This document shows, piece by piece, positions 1 through 6,210 of a stretch of 7,258 nucleotides of DNA. This stretch comes from Candidatus Hydrogenedentota bacterium (lineage in GTDB: Bacteria; Hydrogenedentota; Hydrogenedentia; Hydrogenedentales; SLHB01): the NCBI GenBank assembly GCA_023384315.1, contig JAHDWY010000226.1:1-7258 (forward strand), given 5' to 3'. The notes beneath the pieces are model-generated. The model worked only from the letters and a program-made list of their open reading frames with translations. It was not told the origin of the DNA and made no database searches. A program made the position numbers and the translations under genes. Position 1 is the first letter of the stretch. Every line of letters starts with the position of its first letter.

Positions 1-2073
1 GAGGTGGACGACGTCTCACCGAAGATCCGTTACGACGTGAACGAATTTCTCCACCACACCGGTATCGAGGCCTTCTTCAAACCCATGCTCGCGTGGTGCG
101 CCGAGCACAACGTGAAAGCTCGCATTCAACCCTATGGGTTTGTAACGGACAACATCGAAGGCGCGGGAATCGCCGATCTGCCCGAGATGGAGATTTCGGC
201 GGGCGAAAAAGACGCGGTACCCTGGTTCGATACGCGGATTGGTCCCAAAAAGTACGTGGCGTCCGGCGCGCACCTGTATGGGCGCAACATCGTGACGGTC
301 GAGGCCTATACATACCAACACTGGGAACCCTACCGTGCGACGCTGGAGGAATTGAAGATCGCGAGTGACATCTTTCTCCGCTCCGGCGCGAATAAGTTCT
401 ACAATCACGGCTACACGGGGATCCCTGAGCGCGGCATCGCGCCGACGCGCGGTTTTTATGCCGCCATTCACATCGGCCACGACAACGTATGGTGGCCTTA
501 CTATCCGAAACTCAGCGAGTATCTGTCGCGCTGTTGCTATCTGCTGCGACAAGGTGCGTTCACGTCGGACGTGGCAATCTACTCGCCCCTTGCGAATCAG
601 TGGACCATCGACGCGCTGAATGCGCGACGTTGGACGCGCGATTTCGACTGGGGCGAACTGGGCCGCTTGCTAATCGCCAATGGCTACGACTTTGACCTCA
701 TCAACGACGACGTCCTGCAGAACCGCGCTACCTTCGATGGCGACGCGCTGCGCATTGGCGATAATGCATATCGCTTTCTCCTGCTGCCAAACATCGAGGC
801 GATGCCGCTAAAATCTCTGCAACGCATCCGCGACTTCGTCGATCGGGGCGGCACGGCGATCGCATTGGAGCGCACGCCGCAATTTTCAACTGGTTTCGAA
901 GAACATCGCGCGAACGACGAGGCGGTGAGAAAGCTCGCGGGCGAGCTATTCGCCGATTCGCGAGGCCGTCTCGACGATGGCTGCCGCGAGTATGGTGAGG
1001 GCCGGACGTATCAACTTCGCACCGTGATGGATCGATCCGACGTGCTTGACCGGCAGAGCAGCGCACTCGATCCTTTCCTGAAGGTGTTGCGCGAACATCT
1101 CGCGCCAGATTTCGGAATCGATTTTGTGCGAATGGCCTGGCGGGACAATCCCGGCCTGACTTTTGTCCACCGTCGCGACGGCGACCGCCACATCTACTTC
1201 GTTACAAACGTGCAAGAATACGCGATCAATATGCCCGTCGCGTTCCGCGTGACCGGCAAGACGCCATGGTTGTGGAATCCTTACGACGGGACCGTTCGCC
1301 TTCTCCATGCCTACGAAGATTGCGGCAACGCAACGACGGTGCCGATTCGACTCGCACCGTACGCGTCCACCTTCATCGTCTTTGAACCGGACGACGGACG
1401 TTCGCACGTGACCTTCACCAATGCGCGTGACGTACTCGACGTGGGCGCCGGGCATGTTGAATTGCTCGTCGACGCGAATGGTTCTTGGGCGGTTCAGTTC
1501 GACGACGGGAGTGCGCGGCGCGTTGAAATCGCTGACATTCCCTCTGTGCTCGCGCTGAGCGGCCCGTGGAAGTTGGTGCTGGAGGGGGAAGGATTTGCGC
1601 CGGTGGAGCGGTCGCTGGAACGGCTCACCTCATGGACGGAAGACCCGGAACTGCGCCACTTCAGCGGAACGGGCCGCTACGCGACGGAGTTCACGGTGCC
1701 GGAGGCATACCTCGACGTGAGCATGGTGGTGCTCTTCAATCCCGGTGACGTGGGAGAGATCGCGGATGTGTACATCAACAACGCGTATGCAGGCACGACG
1801 TGGATGCGCGGCCAACACGTCGACGTGACGGATGTCGTGCGCGAGGGTGCAAATCAACTGGAAGTGCGCGTGACGAACACGCTAATCAATCGGGTGGCCG
1901 GTATGACCGAGCCGCCGCCTGTGCCGGAAGAATTGCGCGAACGCCTCGGCGCAGGTGTGAACGATGCGCACAATGCCATGGCCCACTTGAGTGGATTCGA
2001 GCCGTTGCCGAGGTCCGGATTATTGGGGCCGGTAACGATCCAGCCGCTAAAAAGGGTCACGCTGCAACGGTGA
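1..2073 (+). CDS. Glycoside hydrolase, GH106 alpha-L-rhamnosidase-like, 5' end missing
   Basis: This is the C-terminal part of a large carbohydrate-active enzyme, probably removing terminal alpha-L-rhamnose from plant or algal polysaccharides. The frame is open back to base 1, so the GTG at 4 is probably internal; GH106 proteins are usually about 900-1100 residues and 690 codons are visible here. Numbering from base 4, residues 10-190 look like the end of the catalytic barrel, with VTVEAYTY (97-104) holding a candidate catalytic Glu100, HGYTG (135-139) and LSRCCYLLRQG (174-184). Residues about 215-290 resemble the amidotransferase-like accessory fold of this group, ending in FVDRGGTAIALER. 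Residues about 515-630 form a GH2-type sugar-binding jelly roll with FSGTGRYATEF and ANQLEVRVTNTLINR. The family call rests on remembered motif order. An unclassified GH2-like hydrolase is the alternative. No signal peptide can be judged because the N-terminus is absent. The stop is TGA at 2071-2073. Confidence 0.75.
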   Translation, partial: EVDDVSPKIRYDVNEFLHHTGIEAFFKPMLAWCAEHNVKARIQPYGFVTDNIEGAGIADLPEMEISAGEKDAVPWFDTRIGPKKYVASGAHLYGRNIVTVEAYTYQHWEPYRATLEELKIASDIFLRSGANKFYNHGYTGIPERGIAPTRGFYAAIHIGHDNVWWPYYPKLSEYLSRCCYLLRQGAFTSDVAIYSPLANQWTIDALNARRWTRDFDWGELGRLLIANGYDFDLINDDVLQNRATFDGDALRIGDNAYRFLLLPNIEAMPLKSLQRIRDFVDRGGTAIALERTPQFSTGFEEHRANDEAVRKLAGELFADSRGRLDDGCREYGEGRTYQLRTVMDRSDVLDRQSSALDPFLKVLREHLAPDFGIDFVRMAWRDNPGLTFVHRRDGDRHIYFVTNVQEYAINMPVAFRVTGKTPWLWNPYDGTVRLLHAYEDCGNATTVPIRLAPYASTFIVFEPDDGRSHVTFTNARDVLDVGAGHVELLVDANGSWAVQFDDGSARRVEIADIPSVLALSGPWKLVLEGEGFAPVERSLERLTSWTEDPELRHFSGTGRYATEFTVPEAYLDVSMVVLFNPGDVGEIADVYINNAYAGTTWMRGQHVDVTDVVREGANQLEVRVTNTLINRVAGMTEPPPVPEELRERLGAGVNDAHNAMAHLSGFEPLPRSGLLGPVTIQPLKRVTLQR

Positions 2074-2124
2074 GTTTATCGTACAACGTAGGGGCTGGAA
2101 GTTGCGTCTACACGATGAGCACGT

Positions 2125-3204
2125 TCACGTCGCGCGATCGATGATTCCCGCGGCGAGCACGTAATCGTCGTCGTAGAGTACGGCCCACTGGCCCGGCGTT
2201 GCAGCCTTTTGCGGTTCATGAAAAGTAACTTCGAACCCCGTTTCGTTTGGCGTGACCGTACACGGCACGGACGGACTCTTATACCGAATCTGCACCTCGC
2301 ACTCGAAGGGCTCCGTCCGCGGAGCCAGGGCGCACCAGTTCACCTGGCTGGCCGAAAGCGTCCGGCAGAAGGCTTCTTCCTCATGCCCCACGACCAGCGC
2401 GTTGCGAGGGAGGTCCAGTTTGATCACGTAGAGCGGCCGCGGCGCGGCGATGCCAAGACCCTTTCGCTGACCGACGGTGTAGTTGATGAGTCCCGTATGC
2501 TCGCCGAGCACCTCGCCTCCCGTTGATACGATAGGTCCGGGCTTCGGCGCCGACACGCGCTTTGCGAGGAAGTTCCGGTAGTTGTCGTCCGGCACGAAGC
2601 AGATTTCCTGGCTCTCCGGCTTGTCCGCCGTGACGAGATCCAAATCGCGCGCGATAGCACGGGTCTCATCCTTCGATAACTCGCCGAGAGGAAACAGCGC
2701 CCGCTGCAATTGCTCCTGCGCCAGGCCAGACAAGGTGTAGCTTTGGTCCTTGTTGCCGTCGACCGCGCGTCGTAGGGCGGCCCGTCCGTCGCGCTCGACG
2801 AGCCGGACGTAATGCCCCGTTGCGATGGCGTCGGCCTCGATGGCCATGGCCTTTTCATACAGCGCCCCAAACTTGACGCGCTGGTTACAGCGCGAACAGG
2901 GATTCGGTGTGCGTCCCGCAAGATATTCGTTCACGAAATCCTTGATGACCTCGTGTTCGAATCGCTGAAGATAGTTCAAGACGTAATGAGGGATTCCCAG
3001 CTTGTTCGCTACGCGGCGCGCATCATCCGCCGCGTCCAGTGTGCAGCACGCCTTGCTGGATGACTCGCGGCCCTCTCCAGATGCGACGCGCATGGTCATA
3101 CCGATGACCTCGTAGCCTTGCTCTACGAGCAGGGCTGCGGCAACGGAACTGTCGACGCCGCCGCTCATGGCGACGATGACTCTGGAGTGCTTCGTGAGAG
3201 ACAT
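2125..3204 (-). CDS. mnmA: tRNA-specific 2-thiouridylase MnmA
   Basis: MnmA adenylates and thiolates U34 in the wobble position of tRNA-Lys, tRNA-Glu and tRNA-Gln to give s2U34, using ATP and sulfur relayed from a cysteine desulfurase. It acts in the cytoplasm. At 359 residues it is full length. The N-terminal PP-loop SGGVDSS is at residues 14-20. The first catalytic cysteine lies in NPCSRC (Cys103 and Cys106, with Cys106 matching the usual nucleophile). ATGHY is at 128-132, KDQSYTL at 152-158, and the second catalytic cysteine is Cys202 in SQEICFVPD. NYTVGQRKGLGI (241-252) marks the central domain, followed by the C-terminal beta barrel. The ATG at 3204 leaves 13 residues before the PP-loop, as expected for the family. 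No Shine-Dalgarno sequence precedes it. A hairpin occupies that region, so translation may be coupled to the bactofilin gene 33 bases upstream. The gene appears to be last in the M23-bactofilin-mnmA transcript. Confidence 0.97.
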   Translation of the reverse strand: MSLTKHSRVIVAMSGGVDSSVAAALLVEQGYEVIGMTMRVASGEGRESSSKACCTLDAADDARRVANKLGIPHYVLNYLQRFEHEVIKDFVNEYLAGRTPNPCSRCNQRVKFGALYEKAMAIEADAIATGHYVRLVERDGRAALRRAVDGNKDQSYTLSGLAQEQLQRALFPLGELSKDETRAIARDLDLVTADKPESQEICFVPDDNYRNFLAKRVSAPKPGPIVSTGGEVLGEHTGLINYTVGQRKGLGIAAPRPLYVIKLDLPRNALVVGHEEEAFCRTLSASQVNWCALAPRTEPFECEVQIRYKSPSVPCTVTPNETGFEVTFHEPQKAATPGQWAVLYDDDYVLAAGIIDRAT

Positions 3205-3214
3205 GGCTTGCAGC

Positions 3215-3232
3215 CGCCCGGTGAACCGGGCG
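3215..3232 (-). promoter_or_regulatory. Hairpin in the bactofilin-mnmA gap, over the expected mnmA RBS
   Basis: A perfect 7-bp stem (CGCCCGG with CCGGGCG) closes a four-base loop, TTCA on the transcribed strand. It fills most of the 33-base gap between the bactofilin stop and the mnmA start and ends 10 bases before the mnmA ATG. No U-run follows, so it does not look like an intrinsic terminator. Because mnmA has no purine-rich Shine-Dalgarno sequence here, the hairpin may limit or couple mnmA translation, or stabilise the upstream message. The stem is seen directly; its role is inferred. Confidence 0.5.
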
Positions 3233-3237
3233 TAGGG

Positions 3238-3675
3238 TTATTCGGACTTGGCGGAGGCGCCGCCGCCGTCGTTTTTGGCGGGTGCAGCCTGGCCACCTTG
3301 CTGTCCGGAAGGCGCTTGGCTTGGCGGTTTCATGGTGCACTTGCCTTCGAAGAGCACGCCCTCCGCGATACTGACGCGCGGAGACACGATGTCGCCGACC
3401 AGCTTGCCGTTCGTCGCGATTTCGAGACGGTCCTGGGCGAAGACATTGCCCTCGACCTCGCCGCTGATAGTAATCTGACCCGCGTAAAGGTCCGCTTTTA
3501 CGCGGCCTGACTCCTGCACCACGATCGTGTCGTCGCTGTGAACCCGGCCGGATACGACTCCTTCAATCCGGATCGTGCCTTTCGACTTCAACTCGCCGAT
3601 TACGGTCGTTCCTTGACCGATGATTGTCACCACTTTTGTATCACCAAACGATCGTTTTTTGGAGGCATCTAGCAT
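3238..3675 (-). CDS. Bactofilin (polymer-forming cytoskeletal protein)
   Basis: Bactofilins are cytoplasmic proteins that self-assemble into nucleotide-independent filaments on the membrane and position cell-wall enzymes. This one has 145 residues, a typical size. The core runs from about residue 17 to 113 and shows the repeating right-handed beta-helix pattern: GTTVIGELKSKGTIRIEGVV (22-41), then successive rungs around SGRVHSDDTIVVQ, ADLYAGQITISGEVEGNV and LEIATNGKLVGDIVSP. The tail from about 116 is rich in Gly, Ala, Ser, Pro and Gln and looks disordered. The short polar N-terminus before the core is also typical. The ATG at 3675 follows the M23 stop by nine bases. The only purine patch is a GGGG inside the end of the peptidase gene, set far from the ATG, so translational coupling is likely. 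Adjacency to an M23 peptidase suggests a shared role in cell shape. Confidence 0.95.
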   Translation of the reverse strand: MLDASKKRSFGDTKVVTIIGQGTTVIGELKSKGTIRIEGVVSGRVHSDDTIVVQESGRVKADLYAGQITISGEVEGNVFAQDRLEIATNGKLVGDIVSPRVSIAEGVLFEGKCTMKPPSQAPSGQQGGQAAPAKNDGGGASAKSE

Positions 3676-3684
3676 GTATCGTCA

Positions 3685-4707
3685 TCAATACCCCAGATAC
3701 TTTTCAGGATCCAGAGCCTTTCCGTTCTTGCGAACTTCGTAGTGGATGTGAGCGCCCGTGCTTCGTCCCGTGCTCCCGAGCTTGCCGACCTGGTCACCTC
3801 GGGACACCGTATCGCCTTCGCTGACCGTGCATTTCTGCATATGGCCGTAGACGGTGGTCAACCCATTCCCATGGTCGACCTTGACGCAGTTGCCAAGATA
3901 CTTGTCCCACCCCGAGAATACGACTTTTCCACGTGCCGTCGCAACAATGGGCGAACCGTAGGGCGCGGAGATATCGAATCCGTCGTGGAAGCTGAGATCC
4001 CGCGTGAAGGGGTCCTTGCGGTATCCATAGCGAGATGTGACGATGCCCTTGCGTCCGCGCACCGGCCATACCGAAGGCATGCGCTCGATAGCGTCCTTGC
4101 GGGCATCGCTGGCGATTTCATATTCACGAAGGCTTTCCGCGCGCAGGTTGATTTCCTGCACGATAAGGTCGGCACTGGGACGATACACGCCGTTGATTAC
4201 GCTTGGCGGTCTCATCAGGGCGTCGTCGCTGGTTTCCACCTCCGCATCGGGACCCAGGTCCGGCGCCCCGCCTTTACCGCCGCCCGTTCCGGTGTTCTCC
4301 GGCGTGCCGACGAACGCCGCCGGCTGATTGGCCTTCGGTGGAAGGCCGTTGATGGCGCGGAATCGCGTTTCGAGGTCGTATAATTCGCTAAGCTGACTCG
4401 TGATCGTCGCCAGACGCGCTTCGTATTCGTCGCGCATCTGCTGCTCAATCTCGGCCCGCTCCGTTTCGCTTAACCCGGAATCGACCGCAACAGGTTCAAC
4501 GGCCACCGCCATCCCGAGTTCGCGGTTCTCCTGTTCGAGACGTTCCACACTTGCGCGGGCAACGCTGTACCGCTGGAACGAATAGGCGGCCAAAAAGGAA
4601 AGCGCCGCGAAGACGCCAACGACCGCCCAAATTTGAAGAGCATAGAGATTGAGATTACGAGTATTCCCCTGGCCGTGGGGTATAAGCATGACTGTCCAAC
4701 GCTTCAT
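3685..4707 (-). CDS. Membrane-anchored M23 (LytM/lysostaphin-type) peptidoglycan endopeptidase
   Basis: This is a zinc metallopeptidase predicted to cut peptide cross-bridges of peptidoglycan in the periplasm. It has 340 residues. Residues 1-20 are a short cytoplasmic segment with the VMLIPHGQG motif seen at the start of many M23 shape proteins. A single membrane helix spans about 22-44. Residues 46-68 and 78-118 have coiled-coil character, and 138-150 is a Gly-rich linker. The catalytic domain covers about 217-338. Its zinc ligands and catalytic residues are present: His241 and Asp245 (HDGFD), His289 (YGHM), and His320 and His322 (HIH). It should therefore be active rather than a degenerate activator such as EnvC. 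GGAG lies 10 bases before the ATG at 4707. It is first in a unit with the bactofilin and mnmA and is served by the promoter at 4852-4880. Bactofilin-partner M23 enzymes such as LmdC of Hyphomonas have the same topology. Confidence 0.93.
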   Translation of the reverse strand: MKRWTVMLIPHGQGNTRNLNLYALQIWAVVGVFAALSFLAAYSFQRYSVARASVERLEQENRELGMAVAVEPVAVDSGLSETERAEIEQQMRDEYEARLATITSQLSELYDLETRFRAINGLPPKANQPAAFVGTPENTGTGGGKGGAPDLGPDAEVETSDDALMRPPSVINGVYRPSADLIVQEINLRAESLREYEIASDARKDAIERMPSVWPVRGRKGIVTSRYGYRKDPFTRDLSFHDGFDISAPYGSPIVATARGKVVFSGWDKYLGNCVKVDHGNGLTTVYGHMQKCTVSEGDTVSRGDQVGKLGSTGRSTGAHIHYEVRKNGKALDPEKYLGY

Positions 4708-4783
4708 GCAGGCAGTGCTCCGAGCTATTCAAGGCGCAAAGAACGGGCGCCGTTGAAGGTTCTGGGAATGAATCCCCTCCCGC

Positions 4784-4838
4784 GATATATCTTCCATCCG
4801 CTGCTGATATATCCCCGCATGTCAGTATGGGGTTCCCC
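4784..4838 (-). promoter_or_regulatory. Palindrome cluster in the M23 transcript leader
   Basis: Two copies of the self-complementary octamer GATATATC lie at 4784-4791 and 4806-4813. Their starts are 22 bases apart, about two helical turns. A third palindrome, GGGGTTCCCC, lies at 4829-4838, at about +7 to +16 of the predicted transcript. As DNA the pair could be a two-site operator for a dimeric regulator. As RNA the two octamers can pair into an 8-bp AU-rich stem with a 14-base loop. The repeats are seen directly; any function is inferred. Confidence 0.4.
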
Positions 4839-4851
4839 TTGAATCGCGGTC

Positions 4852-4880
4852 ACTATAGCACGCTGCCCAAGCCAAGTCAA
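4852..4880 (-). promoter_or_regulatory. Sigma70-type promoter for the M23-bactofilin-mnmA unit
   Basis: Read on the minus strand, TTGACT (4880-4875) is followed after exactly 17 bases by TATAGT (4857-4852). Each hexamer matches the consensus at five of six positions and the spacing is optimal. Transcription would begin near 4845, giving a leader of about 137 bases before the M23 ATG at 4707. It is the best promoter-like match I found in the window. Confidence 0.7.
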
Positions 4881-5019
4881 CCAGTATTCCGGCGTTTTCG
4901 GTCTAACGTGCTCAATATGTTGGGGTTAAATTGGTTCCTGACGCTGGATGGTGTGGTGCTCCGCATACCCCTCAAGAGAGGTTTTCGGGAAAATTTCGGA
5001 GTGCCTACCCCGGGTTGAT

Positions 5020-5595
5020 TCAGGTACGGGCCTTCTTTTCCCGTCGTCGCGCCCCCTTCACAAACATCTCGATGAAATCCTCGGGGCGCTTGCCCGGGTA
5101 CTGCTTCTTGTTAAAGACCTCGACGAGGTCATCGTAGTCTTCCTGGTGCTTGGAATCATCCAGATATAGTTCATATAGCGGCTTTGTAGGCACCACGCCA
5201 TCCCGGTGTCGGGGGCAACCCACATCCGAATGCAACACGAAGCCTTTGAACTTCCCGTCCCGTGTTTCCTGTAGCTTGAACGGGTACAACCGGCAAAGGA
5301 TGGGGCGCGCCTCGTAGATCGAACAATAGCGTGTTTTCTTGTCCAGAAAGTGACAGCCCTTTGTGTCCCGTCGCAGAGCCATGATAAAGCGGTTGCCATT
5401 GCAATCGAGCCACGTGGGGTCGTTCTTGGCCACCTCGCTGATTTCATCGGGCGCAAGGAACTCCAAAAACTCATAGGGATTGGCGCCCGTTTGCTTCACG
5501 ATACGCACCACGTCCCACGGCGTTGGAAGGCAGACCACCTCCGTGCAGCAATGATTGCAGTGATGACAACTGAATTGTACGGTGTCTCGTCCCAT
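5020..5595 (-). CDS. YkgJ-family CxxCxxCC zinc/iron-chelating domain protein
   Basis: This cytoplasmic protein of 191 residues has the cysteine-cluster fold annotated as zinc- or iron-chelating; its biochemical role is not established. The signature is CHHCNHCC at residues 10-17 (Cys10, 13, 16, 17). It is followed by Cys22, Cys65, and the classic downstream block with Cys81 in GCHFLD, Cys91 in YCSIYEARP and Cys101 in LCRLYPF. A further Cys127 lies in VGCPRH. The C-terminus is basic and charged (GARRREKKART). I chose the ATG at 5595 because family members begin a few residues before the first CxxC. The in-frame extension up to 5772 lacks family character and would overlap the acpP promoter and Shine-Dalgarno sequence. 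No good Shine-Dalgarno sequence precedes the ATG. It is divergent from acpP, and its 3' end faces the M23 leader region in the same direction. Confidence 0.9.
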   Translation of the reverse strand: MGRDTVQFSCHHCNHCCTEVVCLPTPWDVVRIVKQTGANPYEFLEFLAPDEISEVAKNDPTWLDCNGNRFIMALRRDTKGCHFLDKKTRYCSIYEARPILCRLYPFKLQETRDGKFKGFVLHSDVGCPRHRDGVVPTKPLYELYLDDSKHQEDYDDLVEVFNKKQYPGKRPEDFIEMFVKGARRREKKART

Positions 5596-5691
5596 GGCGC
5601 ACCAACATACGTGAATGCTTCGCGTGTGGCAAGTCAAAAAAATGGCACGAGACGCGACGGCCCGGACCACCGGGTTCCGGCTGCGGAAAAA

Positions 5692-5721
5692 ATGGCAATT
5701 CGAGATTCCGTTTGCTATACT
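5692..5721 (+). promoter_or_regulatory. Extended -10 promoter for acpP
   Basis: TATACT at 5716-5721 is preceded by TG and one base (5713-5715), forming an extended -10 element. The best -35 is weak: ATGGCA at 5692-5697, 18 bases upstream, matches the consensus at four of six positions. Extended -10 promoters tolerate poor -35 boxes. The start would be near 5728, giving a leader of about 65 bases before the acpP ATG. Confidence 0.6.
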
Positions 5722-5779
5722 CTGCCGACCTGTGAGCGCGATCCCTTGCGCTCCGGAATCCACACGGCTCAATTCGGAG

Positions 5780-5787
5780 GGAGGTGA
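5780..5787 (+). promoter_or_regulatory. Strong Shine-Dalgarno sequence for acpP
   Basis: GGAGGTGA, nearly full complementarity to the 16S rRNA tail, ends five bases before the ATG at 5793. It fixes that ATG as the acpP start and rules out the in-frame GTG at 5784, which lies inside this site. A second GGAGG just upstream (5776-5780) overlaps it. Such strength suits the very high protein level expected of acyl carrier protein. Confidence 0.85.
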
Positions 5788-5792
5788 GACAT

Positions 5793-6029
5793 ATGGCGGA
5801 GAACAACGTCGCGGAGGCGGTCAAGAAGATCGTGGTCGAGAAACTGGACCGTAAGCCGGAGGAGGTTACCCTCGAAGCACGCTTCATTGACGACCTCGGT
5901 GCGGACTCGTTGGATCTGACAGAGCTTCTGATGGCACTCGAAGAAGAGTACAACATCGATATCGATGACGAAGCGAATGAGATTCAGACGGTCGGCGACG
6001 CGGTAAAGTATATCGAGTCCAAGCTCTAG
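5793..6029 (+). CDS. acpP: Acyl carrier protein AcpP
   Basis: AcpP carries growing acyl chains as thioesters on a 4'-phosphopantetheine arm during type II fatty-acid synthesis in the cytoplasm. It has 78 residues, the normal length, and is strongly acidic. The attachment site is Ser39 in LGADSLDLTELLMALEEEY, at the start of helix II, the recognition helix for partner enzymes. Helix I covers about 4-17, and the end (DAVKYIESKL) is typical. Most close homologues read DSLDTVEL; DSLDLTEL here is a mild, conservative variant. The ATG at 5793 is set by the Shine-Dalgarno sequence five bases before it. fabF follows 181 bases downstream on the same strand, the order found in many bacteria. A hairpin in that gap may let acpP be expressed above fabF. 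Confidence 0.97.
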   Translation: MAENNVAEAVKKIVVEKLDRKPEEVTLEARFIDDLGADSLDLTELLMALEEEYNIDIDDEANEIQTVGDAVKYIESKL

Positions 6030-6080
6030 TCTAGCGTCTCGCGCTCTATCGGGCGCTTCGTATAGAAACGTTGCTTGCAT

Positions 6081-6115
6081 CACCCAGTCCGTGGCAGAAT
6101 CGCGCGGACTGGGTG
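6081..6115 (+). terminator. Hairpin between acpP and fabF, possible partial terminator
   Basis: CACCCAGTCCG (6081-6091) pairs perfectly with CGGACTGGGTG (6105-6115), an 11-bp stem with a 13-base loop. The bases after it on the plus strand (TTCAACATTT) contain some T but no true run. It is therefore at best a leaky intrinsic terminator, or a processing or 3'-end-protecting element for a short acpP message. The reverse strand has no T-run either. The stem is certain; its role is inferred. Confidence 0.5.
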
Positions 6116-6210
6116 TTCAACATTTAACCCGCATAGTCTCACCCCCAGAATGGCCTCCCCTCGTGAAACGGCGTTGCGGCGGTGAGCACTGCGGCGGATC
6201 AAGGGCTGCT

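Larger units (their letters stand above)
4708..5019. other. Intergenic region upstream of the M23-bactofilin-mnmA unit
   Basis: These 312 bases hold no credible gene. The left part (4708 to about 4845) is the predicted untranslated leader of the M23 transcript and contains the palindromes described separately. The promoter is at 4852-4880. From 4881 to 5019 I see no strong element. A weak 4-bp stem near 4974-4981, followed by TTTT on the plus strand, points the wrong way to terminate the YkgJ-family gene. No convincing terminator for that minus-strand gene is visible, so read-through into the M23 unit is possible. Confidence 0.6.

Noticed and set aside
2074..2124. Bidirectional terminator between the rhamnosidase-like gene and mnmA
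   Set aside because: Only a 4-bp CAAC/GTTG pairing with a long loop and no T-run was found.
3742..4383. Long plus-strand open frame opposite the M23 peptidase gene
   Set aside because: It is a codon-bias shadow of the real minus-strand gene, with no domain and no ribosome-binding site.
4968..5000. Terminator for the YkgJ-family gene around the CCTC/GAGG stem
   Set aside because: The stem is four base pairs, and the T-run lies on the plus strand, the wrong side for a minus-strand transcript.
5604..5637. Promoter for the YkgJ-family gene: TTGACT at 5637-5632 and TATGTT at 5609-5604 on the minus strand
   Set aside because: The spacer would be 22 bases, too long for a sigma70-type promoter, and nothing better occurs at 16-18 bases. 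The TTGACT may be a chance match.
5596..5772. N-terminal extension of the YkgJ-family gene up to 5772
   Set aside because: The extra 59 residues show no family motif and would cover the acpP promoter and Shine-Dalgarno sequence. The ATG at 5595 gives a standard family start.
5784..5792. GTG at 5784 as the acpP start
   Set aside because: It lies inside the GGAGGTGA ribosome-binding site. The ATG at 5793 has ideal spacing and gives the normal 78-residue protein.
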